This document shows positions 1-8,206 of a stretch of 64,000 nt of DNA, one piece after another. The stretch is from contig NZ_FNDC01000004.1 in NCBI RefSeq assembly GCF_900099655.1, forward strand, positions 1 through 64,000, given 5' to 3'. The stretch's first letter is position 1. Each line of letters begins with the position of its first letter. The position numbers and the translations under genes were made by a program. The notes under the pieces are model-generated. The model was not told the origin of the DNA and did no database searches. It worked only from the letters and a program-made list of their open reading frames with translations. Source of the DNA: Planococcus glaciei. Lineage in GTDB: Bacteria > Bacillota > Bacilli > Bacillales_A > Planococcaceae.

Positions 1-2
1 AT

Positions 3-266
3 ATTCAACTGCTAATTTTAGATGAGATGGGTTACGTACCTTTCAGTAAGGAAGGCGCCGAAATTCTCTTTCAACTCATTACCGAGTTTTATGAAAAGAA
101 GAGTTTGATTGTCACCTCGAACCTGGAGTTCAGCCAATGGAACCGCATCTTTATCGATAGCCGGCTAACGGCAGCACTAGTGGATCGACTGATCCACCAT
201 GCGCACATCATCACCTATACGGGCGAAAGCTATCGTTTAACCAATGCATTATCACGCATTAACTAA
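3..266 (+). CDS. istB: IS21-family transposition helper IstB, 3' part only
   Basis: This is the C-terminal 87 residues of an IstB-like AAA+ ATPase, which assists the IstA transposase of IS21-family elements. The open frame runs in from before the window. The visible part starts with the Walker B segment LLILDEMGY, followed by the family's SNLEFSQW segment and the late ALVDRLIHH motif, and ends at the usual C-terminus. The istA gene and the N-terminal Walker A region must lie to the left of the window. Downstream at 275-330 there are two copies of a CAGAGTGTTGC-like motif (minus strand), typical of the multiple terminal repeats of IS21 elements, so the element ends near 325-330. Confidence 0.93.
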   Translation: MQLLILDEMGYVPFSKEGAEILFQLITEFYEKKSLIVTSNLEFSQWNRIFIDSRLTAALVDRLIHHAHIITYTGESYRLTNALSRIN

Positions 267-274
267 CACCCCAC

Positions 275-330
275 CTTTGGCGGCAACACTCTGTAAAAAA
301 CGTTGCAACACTCTGCACTTTTCTATTGCA
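275..330. mobile_element. Terminal end of the IS21-family element
   Basis: Just after istB, the minus strand carries ACAGAGTGTTGCCGCC (279-294) and GCAGAGTGTTGCAAC (303-317), two copies of one repeated core. IS21-family ends carry several such repeats. The boundary is placed near 325-330 because the reading frame of the interrupted gene on the minus strand meets element-like sequence there. The exact terminal base and the target duplication cannot be fixed without the other end. Confidence 0.6.
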
Positions 331-448
331 AAATACAGCTATAAAATTGATGTGCATCAAACCCTTTTTCTTGCCTGAATTGAATAGGGTTTTTAATGGA
401 TATAGGACCTACTATATCGAAGTCAATCTCCCATATTTTTTTGTTCAT
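323..448 (-). pseudogene. Small gene truncated by the IS21 insertion
   Basis: A reading frame starts with ATG at 448 behind a good ribosome binding site (AAGGAGATTTTCAA) and has a possible -10 TATAAT on the minus strand at 488-493. It reads MNKKIWEIDFDIVGPI and continues for 41 residues before stopping at TAG inside or at the edge of the IS end. A good start signal followed by so short a product fits a gene cut by the insertion; the rest would lie beyond the element, left of the window. I do not recognise the protein. It is divergent from the membrane protein at 523. The alternative is a genuine 41-residue peptide. Confidence 0.5.
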
Positions 449-522
449 TTGAAAATCTCCTTACATAGAACATTTAGTCTTGTATATATTATACCTATAA
501 TATCCAATTAAAGGAGATTTTA

Positions 523-1191
523 ATGAGAACTATAAGAGCTTTAACCGAAAGCTATGATGAAGCGTTCGGTACAAAGACACAAGTAAAACATTTATATAAA
601 TATTCAAAGACGGCCAATTGGAAAGTGAAAACGGTATTTCTTCTTCTCCCACTTTTACTAATGACAGCTTTTGTTTTCTTTCTTTTAGAAAAACCAACTT
701 ATTCTACATTAACAATAATCTTTGTTTATATACTTCCAAACGCTAGCAAGGTATTAATTGAGAAAGATATACAACAGAATGAGCTTTTAGATTTCAAAGA
801 TTTTGATAAAGGACTCAAGCAATGGAAAGTTTTAATAAAAGAAAAGTCTACAATTAATTTGGATATACTTGAAAATATTTTAGCAGTTGAAGAGATTGTC
901 AGGTATGAAATAGAATACGAAGTAAACAAGCCAACCTTTTTAAGTTACGTGGCAATTCCAACTAAAAATCTTATGTTTCCTATTGCATCATTTGTTACAG
1001 GACTTTATATTTCAGAGTATGTTACCGATACTATGATTTCTAACGTAGTGATGCTACTAGTAATAGGTTTTTTGGGTGTTTTTGCTGTCAATTATATGAG
1101 ATTTAGCTACTACGATTTTACGAAAATATATAAGATCCAAGATATATTAGCACTAATTCACGAGTGTAAAGTTCGCAATAGTATAGTTTGA
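523..1191 (+). CDS. Orphan multi-pass membrane protein, 222 aa
   Basis: I do not recognise the family. The translation has hydrophobic segments at about residues 36-56 and 64-85 and in the last 80 residues (about 145-170 and 175-195), so about four membrane passes, with a charged cytoplasmic-looking stretch between passes two and three. The start ATG has AAAGGAGATTTTA just upstream, and a TATAAT at 496-501 could be its -10 box. Codon use is AT-rich compared with the bulk of the window, suggesting a horizontally acquired or fast-evolving patch. It diverges from the truncated gene at 448 and ends before a hairpin at 1250. Confidence 0.8.
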   Translation: MRTIRALTESYDEAFGTKTQVKHLYKYSKTANWKVKTVFLLLPLLLMTAFVFFLLEKPTYSTLTIIFVYILPNASKVLIEKDIQQNELLDFKDFDKGLKQWKVLIKEKSTINLDILENILAVEEIVRYEIEYEVNKPTFLSYVAIPTKNLMFPIASFVTGLYISEYVTDTMISNVVMLLVIGFLGVFAVNYMRFSYYDFTKIYKIQDILALIHECKVRNSIV

Positions 1192-1249
1192 TAAAATTGT
1201 GCCTTTATGCATTTAACGATTCAGTTTATAAAACGTAATTAGATGGAAG

Positions 1250-1289
1250 AAAGCCACCTTCGAAACCGATTGGTCTCGAAGGTGGCTTT
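1250..1289 (+). terminator. Hairpin terminator after the membrane protein gene
   Basis: A perfect 14-bp stem (1250-1263 with 1276-1289) is followed by a weak T-rich tail. It lies 59 bases past the stop at 1191. Confidence 0.75.
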
Positions 1290-1407
1290 CGTTGTTTCTA
1301 GCAGTTTCTTGAGTGCAAAGCCTTTAAAAAGGGTATGTTAAAATCAGGTAGTCGTAAGAGAAAAACCATAATAGAAATATTTCTAAGAAAGAGATGAGGA
1401 GAAGAAT

Positions 1408-2637
1408 ATGGAGTATGTTTTTCCAGTGGCAGTAATTTTATTGATTTCGGCAGCTCTACTATTATTTTATTTCAGCAGAAAAAAATCGTCCACTCCACTT
1501 GCTGATAACATAACTGATCAAGAAAGCGTTACGAAAACCATAGATAGTGAGCCACAACCAGAAGCGAATCCTTATGTTGACTTGATGCCGCACGTTTCGG
1601 AAGTGCAAAACGAAGAAATAGTGAAAAGACATTATAAAAGGATTGAAGTTCCTGCTATTCTGAAATCCGATGTCCTAAGAACTCTTGCATCTGGGGCAAT
1701 GGTGATCCGCGATAGTAAAACGTATAAGGTGGAATTCAGTCCGGACGTTGTAAAAGGCTTGAAAGATAAAAGCATGAAGCTGATAGAACGAGTGGATGGC
1801 AAGGGATTTCTGCCTGTAGTGAAAAAAGATGGGGTGTCTGGCATCTATAAACAAGCCGTGCTAGTGAAAAACGTAAATCCGGCGCTTGTGGTACACGCCA
1901 GTACCAACCTGCTAACTGCAGTTGTTGGGCAGCAGCAGCTGGTCGAAATCCAAAGATCCTTAAAGAACATGGAAGAAAAATTGAATACGATCATCCAGCA
2001 CAGGGATAACGACTTTTTCGGCAGCATTGAATCGCGGTTTACGTATTTCAAGGAAATAATCGAGCGGTTCAGAACCAACGGTATCATCCTTGGAGGCGTG
2101 GAAGATCAGAAAATAGAAGATTTTTACGCGGCGACGCTTCAGGATTTAAAGGTGCTAAACAAAGACCTTAAAGACATTGGCGACAGCATTGACCGGTTAA
2201 AGGAACACGAAACGATTCGCAAATGGGGCGAAGCAGCCGTCATAAAGGACTATCGGAAACTGATCGAAGCGTTCAACAGCAAGCAGGAACTCGTGCTGCT
2301 GAACATCAAGTTTATTGAAGAGTCCTACGAGCCTTATTTGACGGCTATAAGAAATTATCAGGAAGAGGCTTCAAAATCCCGGACATTGGACGAAATCGTT
2401 GCTGACAACGAAAATATCATTAGTGCGATTGAAACGAAAGTGAAAAACATCGAAGAAAACTATAAAGTAAAAATGAACTTTGGCGTGAAAGCTCTGAAAT
2501 ACAGAAATCTGGAGAGTTTAAAAGAAGCGGCTCCGTTGAGAATCAGCCAACAAAAGACTGCCACAAAAGAGATTCCTTCCGAGCTGCTGTTTGAAATCAC
2601 GGATGATGAGAAAGTGTATGCGTATGTACCTGAATAA
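1408..2637 (+). CDS. Membrane-anchored coiled-coil protein, 409 aa
   Basis: The start ATG follows GAGGAGAAGAAT. Residues 2-22 form one N-terminal membrane anchor (VFPVAVILLISAALLLFYF), followed by a polar linker to about residue 75. The rest is soluble and highly charged. Residues about 190-370 look helical and coiled-coil forming, with regular leucine and isoleucine spacing, and no cysteine or enzymatic motif is visible. A cytoplasmic domain tethered to the membrane by its N-terminus is the simplest topology. No family is recognised and the flanking genes give no functional clue: it stands alone between two terminators. Confidence 0.85.
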   Translation: MEYVFPVAVILLISAALLLFYFSRKKSSTPLADNITDQESVTKTIDSEPQPEANPYVDLMPHVSEVQNEEIVKRHYKRIEVPAILKSDVLRTLASGAMVIRDSKTYKVEFSPDVVKGLKDKSMKLIERVDGKGFLPVVKKDGVSGIYKQAVLVKNVNPALVVHASTNLLTAVVGQQQLVEIQRSLKNMEEKLNTIIQHRDNDFFGSIESRFTYFKEIIERFRTNGIILGGVEDQKIEDFYAATLQDLKVLNKDLKDIGDSIDRLKEHETIRKWGEAAVIKDYRKLIEAFNSKQELVLLNIKFIEESYEPYLTAIRNYQEEASKSRTLDEIVADNENIISAIETKVKNIEENYKVKMNFGVKALKYRNLESLKEAAPLRISQQKTATKEIPSELLFEITDDEKVYAYVPE

Positions 2638-2679
2638 GGAGGGTGACCACTTAATATTCAGAGTTAAAAACATAAAAAA

Positions 2680-2715
2680 CCCCGATCTAGTTGGAATCTT
2701 CCACACTAGATCGGG
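2680..2715. terminator. Bidirectional terminator between convergent genes
   Basis: CCCGATCTAGT (2681-2691) pairs with ACTAGATCGGG (2705-2715), with A-rich and T-rich flanks. It separates the stop at 2637 from the convergent yfkAB end at 2725. Confidence 0.8.
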
Positions 2716-2724
2716 CTCTTCAAA

Positions 2725-3855
2725 TTAAACCGTAATCCTCGATTTTTGAACAGTGAAATCGGTTTCCGGATAATAGGCATCTTTCACTAATAAATTTGGC
2801 CCCAGGCATTTTGCCGCCGGGCAATGGCAGCCGATCGTCTTCGCTAACGGTCGTTCCAGCCAGCGGTCAAGCATGGCGGGAAGCGAATCGTTTTGGATAT
2901 TGCCCATCGCAGGTGTATCGCCAAAATCGGTTACGATGACTTCGCCGGTGAAAATATTGACGTTTAACCGGGAGCGGCCGTCCGGATCATTGCGGACGGT
3001 GACATTTTTGCTTGAGTGGATGCGGTTCAGCAGTTTGGTATCTTCTTCGTTTTGGCTGCACGGGTAAAACGGCAAGGTACCGAATAACATCCAGACATTT
3101 TCATCACGCGCATCCAAGAGGTCATGAATCGCTTTTCTCGTTTCATCGAGCGATAACACTTCCAATTGGCTGGCAAAATCGCTTGGGTACATCGGATGCA
3201 CTTCATGGCGCGCGCATTTCATTTCTTCAACAATCTGCTTGTGGATGCTCTTCAGATGAGGCAATGTCCGTTTGTTCAGCATCGTTTCTGCCGACACCAT
3301 AACGCCTGCTTCCGCCAGCGCGCGGCTGTTGTCGATCATGCGCTGGAACTGTTCAGCCCGGCGCTCCCTGGAAGGCTTGCGTTCCATATTGGCAAATCCG
3401 CCGTCGACAAAATCATCGATGGTACCCCAGTTATGGGAAATATGCAGGACGTCCAAGTAAGGCGCGATTTCCATATAGCGGTCAAGCGGCATCGTCAAAT
3501 TCGAATTCATCTGGGTGCGGACTCCGCGTGCATGGGCGTATTTTAATAGCGGCAATACATAATTGGCGACCGATTTTTTTGAAAACATCGGCTCTCCGCC
3601 CGTCAAACTAATCGTCCGCAAATGCGGTATTTCATCCAACCGCGCAAAGAGCAGCTCGATCGGCAACGCATCTGGATCTTTATGCGCCAGCATATAGCCG
3701 ACAGCGCAATGCTCGCAGCGCATATTACATAAATACGTCGTGGTAAATTCGATGCTGGATAAGGTCAGTTTCCCATGTTCCTGAATATCCATATACGCTT
3801 CCCACGGATCGTACATTGGGGTGATTTTGCTGAGTGTTGTTGCAGTGTTTTCCAT
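2725..3855 (-). CDS. yfkAB: Radical SAM protein YfkAB
   Basis: A 376-residue radical SAM enzyme. The Fe-S binding CxxxCxxC is present as C43, C47 and C50 (CNMRCEHC), followed by the SLTGGEPM SAM-binding motif. The C-terminal part has extra cysteines (CHCPAAKC) that may hold a second cluster, as in SPASM-like proteins. The whole protein matches the Bacillus YfkA/YfkB type, which exists as one fused gene in most Bacillales. Substrate and reaction are not known to me. The start at 3855 (MENTATTLSK) gives full length. It is a single-gene unit. Confidence 0.92.
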   Translation of the reverse strand: MENTATTLSKITPMYDPWEAYMDIQEHGKLTLSSIEFTTTYLCNMRCEHCAVGYMLAHKDPDALPIELLFARLDEIPHLRTISLTGGEPMFSKKSVANYVLPLLKYAHARGVRTQMNSNLTMPLDRYMEIAPYLDVLHISHNWGTIDDFVDGGFANMERKPSRERRAEQFQRMIDNSRALAEAGVMVSAETMLNKRTLPHLKSIHKQIVEEMKCARHEVHPMYPSDFASQLEVLSLDETRKAIHDLLDARDENVWMLFGTLPFYPCSQNEEDTKLLNRIHSSKNVTVRNDPDGRSRLNVNIFTGEVIVTDFGDTPAMGNIQNDSLPAMLDRWLERPLAKTIGCHCPAAKCLGPNLLVKDAYYPETDFTVQKSRITV

Positions 3856-4216
3856 ATATACCGAACTCCTAATAATTTTCTCGACTATTAAGTATGCGCT
3901 TTTCGATTTGCTTGCGCAAGGGCAGGTTTTAATTCTTGATCTAGTTGATTATTGCGTACCGAGATGGAATCTTTAAAAGGTTCTAAAAATTAATGGTAAT
4001 TGTACAAAAAGAAAACCCATTCGAATGAGAATGGGGTCTAGGTAATAGAGCTATGATAGTTATGAAAAAATCGAAATCACCGTGAACTGCGCCATGCCCA
4101 GAGAAGCTAAATTTATTCTTACAAATTTTTTGAAATTGTGATGTCCAAAAGGAAAAGAAGTCTAAGACAATTTATCAAGATTTTAGAGCATTTTTGAGGC
4201 TGGTAATTAGCCTAAG
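3856..4216. other. Intergenic region, 361 bp
   Basis: AT-rich spacer upstream of yfkAB and downstream of the minus-strand gene that ends at 4217. The only structured element seen is the terminator at 4006-4035. No supported gene on either strand. Confidence 0.6.
4006..4035 (-). terminator. Terminator for the minus-strand membrane protein gene
   Basis: Read on the minus strand, CCCATTC (4035-4029) pairs with GAATGGG (4022-4016), followed by TTTTCTTTTT. It lies about 180 bases beyond the stop at 4217. Confidence 0.65.
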
Positions 4217-5002
4217 CTATTTATCATTCCTCTTAAACCTTTTCATCAGATTTTCTTCAGCTTCTCTCACGATTTTTTGCTGTGCTGGAACGGCAAGAGT
4301 TAATAAGGCGATAAATATTGATAAAAGTCCAATTGTATTAGAAGTATTAATAAAACCCATATTGATTAAATAAAATTGCATGTCAGCAAACTGAGGAATA
4401 GCAGTGAAATTAGCATTTTTTAAAATCATTAAGCAAAGATAGAAATAAAATCCATAGAAAATTGTTCTTGTACCGTAGCTAATAATGAAATATGCTTTTT
4501 GTTTTTCTATAGATATATAAGGAGATAGTTTTTTTAGGGAAAATTCTAATGATTTTTTTTCCTTTCCTTCAAAAGGGAAAACACTTTTTAAACGCCAATA
4601 AAATAACATTTTTAATGGGAAACTAAAATTTATATAGCTCATTATAAATAAACAGATTAACCAACAGATTCCTATAATCTCAATATAGAGGTTTAAGGAC
4701 TGCATTCTATACAAGGAAAAGATAAAAGAAATAAATGAGAAAATTTGGAGAAAACTAATTAATATGTATGACTTATATTTACCTGAATATAAGATTTTTT
4801 TATGACGTGAGCAAAAAATAAATAGTTGGATAAAAATTATAATAGTCACTAGCAAAATCGTAACTGATCTTATTCCTTCAAGAAAAAGAGAAGTGCTAAC
4901 CAAAAGTACGATCAGTAAGGTTTTAAGGAATAAAAGTCCTATTTCAATATTAGTTAAAAAGGCAACATCACTGAGTTTTAAAATTTTTCTTTTTAATTTC
5001 AA
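4217..5002 (-). CDS. Orphan multi-pass membrane protein, 261 aa
   Basis: No family recognised. The protein is strongly hydrophobic with about six membrane segments (roughly residues 20-40, 44-64, 76-96, 104-126, 165-187 and 212-234), short basic loops, and a charged tail (residues about 235-261) that is probably cytoplasmic. The gene is clearly AT-richer than most of the window, with many ATA, TTA and AAT codons, suggesting acquisition or relaxed selection. The ribosome binding site is weak (AAGGGACGAAAGATATTGAA before ATG). It stands alone. Confidence 0.75.
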   Translation of the reverse strand: MKLKRKILKLSDVAFLTNIEIGLLFLKTLLIVLLVSTSLFLEGIRSVTILLVTIIIFIQLFIFCSRHKKILYSGKYKSYILISFLQIFSFISFIFSLYRMQSLNLYIEIIGICWLICLFIMSYINFSFPLKMLFYWRLKSVFPFEGKEKKSLEFSLKKLSPYISIEKQKAYFIISYGTRTIFYGFYFYLCLMILKNANFTAIPQFADMQFYLINMGFINTSNTIGLLSIFIALLTLAVPAQQKIVREAEENLMKRFKRNDK

Positions 5003-5361
5003 TATCTTTCGTCCCTTAATTGAGTTTTAAAATCATTTCACTATGTGGCATCACAAATAGTAATTGTCCTTGTATCAAATACTATTCAAACTAAAACTAA
5101 ACCCACCTAAAAATTCCGTCCAATATTGACTATTGAGCGGATTTTTTGGCGTTAATATTGAAAAAATAATAGAAATCTGATTTATTTAGAAAAATCAATG
5201 CAACGTATCTATATAAAGCATTGCTGAATGAATTGATTGTCTCATTCGCTATTACACAGTATATTTACAGCATGCAACAAATAAGATGTTAGTGTTTTAT
5301 CATTCTTACACCGAGACAAATTGATACCCTCTCGACCGACCTGGCTGGGAGGACTCTATAT
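5003..5361. other. Intergenic region, 359 bp
   Basis: AT-rich with no supported gene. At 5111-5147 there is a decayed-looking hairpin (CCGTCCAATA then TATTGAGCGG and a T-run) resembling the dispersed AAATCCGCTCTA-type terminators found at 9033, 10551 and 14804. Confidence 0.55.
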
Positions 5362-5637
5362 TTACAGGGCATTTTCCAATTCTTTTTCCGTATACCCAAA
5401 CATGTAATCTTCATCTTTCCCGTTTGAAACCCAAATCTCTGCAGCTTCGTAAACACTTAAAGATTCAGAACTATCGTCATCATCATCTAAACCAAAGTTA
5501 CAATTTGTACAATATGTGTCACTATATTCATATTTTTTAGTTAGCGCCTCTCCACATCGTGGACATGGTGGAGTATCACCTGTATAAGCATTCTTTTCTT
5601 CCCAACTTTTCCCTTTAAAGATATCAAATATTCCCAT
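5362..5637 (-). CDS. Small zinc-ribbon protein, 91 aa
   Basis: Begins MGIFDIFKGK, the start favoured because AAAGGAGGAAGTCAGG lies directly upstream; an upstream in-frame Met at 5670 has no such signal. It has CPRC at about residues 26-29 and CTNC at about 44-47, a classic four-cysteine zinc ribbon, followed by an acidic DDDDD stretch and an acidic C-terminal segment. The MGIFDIFKGK opening is shared by several small Bacillales proteins of unknown role. It is probably cytoplasmic and metal-binding; nothing more can be said. Confidence 0.82.
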   Translation of the reverse strand: MGIFDIFKGKSWEEKNAYTGDTPPCPRCGEALTKKYEYSDTYCTNCNFGLDDDDDSSESLSVYEAAEIWVSNGKDEDYMFGYTEKELENAL

Positions 5638-5896
5638 CCTGACTTCCTCCTTTATTACATAACTTAACATTAAATAGCTAGTGTTTATTCTGATTTGTTA
5701 AATTATACCACGTTTAAAGATTGAATTTATACGCAAATATAAAAAATCTTACAGTACAAGAAATCAAGAAGGAGAAACCAAGTCCCAGGGAAAGAAGAAA
5801 TTCTAAACGATTCTTACTACATACGACAGTTCATACTTTAATCGCTGTATTGAAATTTTGTCACACGCTGAAAACAAATTCTATTTTAAATAAAAT

Positions 5897-5936
5897 GAAA
5901 AAAAGAGCTGCCATCCGAAGTTGGATGGCAGCTCTT
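5897..5936 (-). terminator. Terminator after the 151-aa protein gene
   Basis: A perfect 14-bp stem (5903-5916 with 5923-5936). On the minus strand it is followed by CTTTTTTTC, so it serves the gene ending at 5968. Confidence 0.88.
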
Positions 5937-5967
5937 AAATTTCCCTTATTTGAATCTATGTGATTAA

Positions 5968-6423
5968 TTACTGATGAACACCCGTAATCTCTTCCATCAA
6001 TTCAATCCAGTCTTCTCGCTTGAAATCATACATATCCAGTTCAATCTTCCGCAGAACCAAATGGATGCTATCGAACTTTTCGTCTGACCGGAATCTCCAC
6101 CAGCTTTTCACATTTGACGCCTTTGTACCTGGCTCATAATACATCAAGGTGCCTTCCGGATTGATGACTTCCTCGACCCGGTCAACGTCCAAAAGATTAT
6201 GCGGGAAATCAATGTAAAGGCCGAGGGACGCTTTATGAGGCGCGATAGATCCGATTTTGTGCATCGATTCCGCGTCCGTTTTTTCAAGGGAATCGCTCCA
6301 GGGAACTGGGTTGGGGCTGGCAATCAAGATCTTGCCTTCTGCATTCGTTTCAATCTTGCAGTTCGGAAGACTGTTAAAGACTTCGAGCATTTCGTCCATT
6401 TTTTTCGTTACTGATTTGTTCAC
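5968..6423 (-). CDS. Hypothetical protein, 151 aa
   Basis: GTG start at 6423 preceded by AAGGAGTGGCAAA. It is a soluble protein without membrane segments or cysteine clusters (only one Cys near the N-terminus). It has several aromatic residues in the second half, including a WWRFRSDEKFDS stretch, and an acidic C-terminus. Composition and a strong terminator indicate a real, separately transcribed gene. I do not recognise the family and the neighbours give no clue. Confidence 0.8.
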   Translation of the reverse strand: MNKSVTKKMDEMLEVFNSLPNCKIETNAEGKILIASPNPVPWSDSLEKTDAESMHKIGSIAPHKASLGLYIDFPHNLLDVDRVEEVINPEGTLMYYEPGTKASNVKSWWRFRSDEKFDSIHLVLRKIELDMYDFKREDWIELMEEITGVHQ

Positions 6424-6624
6424 TTTGCCACTCCTTCAACTAACCTATTCGTCCTATCATAATTCAAAACTCCACTGCTGTAAATATGAACAACATCTTT
6501 CGCATTTTCGTCCCGCTGTGTAAAAATCAATTCCGAACGATTTAATGATCCGCTGCACAGGTAACAAGGAGGACTACTAGAAATTAAGACTGCGCTGATA
6601 TGCAATCACTTTTAGAGCAATATT

Positions 6625-6662
6625 TTTTATAAAAAGCCGATGGGTGTCCAGCACCCATCGGC
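6625..6662 (-). terminator. Terminator after the luciferase-like oxidoreductase gene
   Basis: An 11-bp stem GCCGATGGGTG (6636-6646) with CACCCATCGGC (6652-6662). On the minus strand it is followed by TTTTTATAAAAAA. Confidence 0.88.
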
Positions 6663-6683
6663 CTTCTTACTGAGGACTATAAA

Positions 6684-7676
6684 TTATAACAACTGCTGTG
6701 CCAACAACCGATAGACATCCAGCCGCTTTTCCTGGGAATGCGGGATGCTGCAGATCATGGCTTCTTCAAAGCCGTATTGCATTTGCTCCTGCTGCAATTG
6801 ATCGGCGACGTCTTTTGCAGAACCGACCAAATGGATGTTTCGGCTTGCCTGGATTTGCATGCGGTCCATTTCCGTCAGTGCAGAGTTTTGCGCTTCTTCC
6901 GGGGTCATGAGCGGCATGATGCGGCCCTTCATGAGCATGAGGCGCGAAATGTCCTGCGGCAACGCTTCGTATTCCGCTTCTTCGGCCGTCTCCGCCGTAG
7001 TCACTAAATACGACACCGAGATTTCAGGTTTCTCCATAAAAGAGGAAGGGACGAAATTTGCCCGGTAGGAATCCAGAATGTCTTTTGTCATGCCGCCGTT
7101 AAAGAACTGGGCAAACGAATAGCCGACGCCCATGCGTCCCGCTTCCAAGGCACTATTGCCGCTCGAACCGAGCAGCCAGGCTTCCGGCAGTTGGATATTT
7201 GTCGGAGAAGCGATGGTTTTATTGTACAGATCGTCTTCCGGCGCTTCGTCATTAATCAGTTTCAGCGCAGTGTCGAATTTGCCGTACATGTCGTCCATCA
7301 TGGCCCGCCGTCCTTCAGACAACGCGTAGATGGAACTGTGGTCGCCGCCCGGTGCACGTCCCACGCCGAAATCAATGCGGCCCGGCGCCAGTGCACTGAG
7401 TGTTTTGAACACTTCGGCCAGTTTCAACGGCGAATAATGCATCATCATCACGCCGCCCGTGCCGATCCGGATGTTTTCCGTTATGGCGCTTAAGTACGCG
7501 GCAGTGACTTCAGGAGCGGAGCTGGAAAATGCGCCGGAGCCGTGGTGTTCCGCCATCCACATCCGGCTGTAGCCTAACTGATCTGCGAGAACCGCGAGTT
7601 CCACCGCTTTTTTCATGGCAGCTTCTGCCGTGTTTCCTGTCGTTACAGGAGCTTGGTCCAATACACTTAACTTCAT
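6684..7676 (-). CDS. LLM-class flavin-dependent oxidoreductase (YceB type)
   Basis: A 330-residue luciferase-like monooxygenase with a TIM-barrel fold, expected to use reduced FMN. Family marks are MKLSVLDQAPV at the start, WMAEHHG near residue 41, the IRIGTGGVMM strand and the RIDFGVGRAPGG phosphate-binding segment, matching the short Bacillus YceB/YwcH-like branch. These enzymes are often annotated as alkanal monooxygenase-like but the true substrates are mostly unknown. The start has GGAAGGAAG upstream. Single-gene unit with its own terminator. Confidence 0.92.
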   Translation of the reverse strand: MKLSVLDQAPVTTGNTAEAAMKKAVELAVLADQLGYSRMWMAEHHGSGAFSSSAPEVTAAYLSAITENIRIGTGGVMMMHYSPLKLAEVFKTLSALAPGRIDFGVGRAPGGDHSSIYALSEGRRAMMDDMYGKFDTALKLINDEAPEDDLYNKTIASPTNIQLPEAWLLGSSGNSALEAGRMGVGYSFAQFFNGGMTKDILDSYRANFVPSSFMEKPEISVSYLVTTAETAEEAEYEALPQDISRLMLMKGRIMPLMTPEEAQNSALTEMDRMQIQASRNIHLVGSAKDVADQLQQEQMQYGFEEAMICSIPHSQEKRLDVYRLLAQQLL

Positions 7677-7846
7677 CTATATAACTTCCTTCCTTATATT
7701 GCAAGTTTGCACATTAAGGAGTATAGCAGTCGGGCATTGTGAAATCACTCTATCTGCCTGTACTTGTATTTAAGGTAAGTGCCGGCTGCAAATCTTTCCT
7801 TGCCGGTCTTGCGGAAGCCCGGTACGATGGAAGAAAGACTGAAGAA

Positions 7847-8104
7847 ATGGAAGGGGCGAACGACTTGAAGGAAAAGAAGCAGGAAGTAATTGATGGCTTG
7901 ACGATTAAGTATCACGCGAACGGGAAGACGATCTGGTCAAAAGGCAAAATCGCCGACGAACAAGCAGAAGGGTACTGGGAATGGTACCGGACAGATGGGA
8001 CCCTCAAGCGCTCCGGCCATTTTGAAAAAGGAGAACCTGTCGGGGAATGGGTGACTTATGACAGCGAAGGGAAGACGTATAAAACGACGAACCGGGATAA
8101 GTGA
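7847..8104 (+). CDS. MORN-repeat protein of the YwqK type, 85 aa
   Basis: The protein has at least two MORN-like repeats of the form YxxGxxxxxGxxxxGxxxGxW: IKYHANGKTIWSKGK, WYRTDGTLKRSGHF and WVTYDSEGKTYKT. This repeat is typical of YwqK-family proteins, some of which are annotated as antitoxins; no toxin partner is adjacent here, so that role is not supported. The start is uncertain. ATG at 7847 begins just ahead of the repeats but has only a weak upstream signal (GACTGAAGAA); the frame is open back to 7739. Confidence 0.68.
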   Translation: MEGANDLKEKKQEVIDGLTIKYHANGKTIWSKGKIADEQAEGYWEWYRTDGTLKRSGHFEKGEPVGEWVTYDSEGKTYKTTNRDK

Positions 8105-8123
8105 AATCGCGCCTATGAAAATC

Positions 8124-8154
8124 TTGAATCTTTTCAGCAAGTGTTCCGTATAAT
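8124..8154 (+). promoter_or_regulatory. Probable SigA promoter for the 261-aa membrane protein
   Basis: TTGAAT (8124-8129) and a consensus TATAAT (8149-8154) are separated by 19 bases, one or two longer than ideal. The gene starts 53 bases further on. Confidence 0.45.
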
Positions 8155-8206
8155 TAAAGCAAGCTAGAAAAAGCTTTCACTTATTCTTTTCGAAAGGCAT
8201 GATTTA

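Noticed and set aside
326-511. Plus-strand frame of about 60 codons across the IS end
   Set aside because: It has no ribosome binding site and is antisense to a minus-strand frame with a strong one.
5721-5963. 80-codon plus-strand frame
   Set aside because: It runs through the strong terminator hairpin at 5897-5936 and has no start signal.
6420-6605. 61-codon minus-strand frame whose stop overlaps the GTG start at 6423
   Set aside because: The overlap looks like coupling, but there is no ribosome binding site at its start and no recognisable protein.
7739-7846. N-terminal extension of the MORN-repeat protein
   Set aside because: The frame is open but the added residues lie outside the repeat and no ribosome binding site precedes 7739; kept only as an alternative start.
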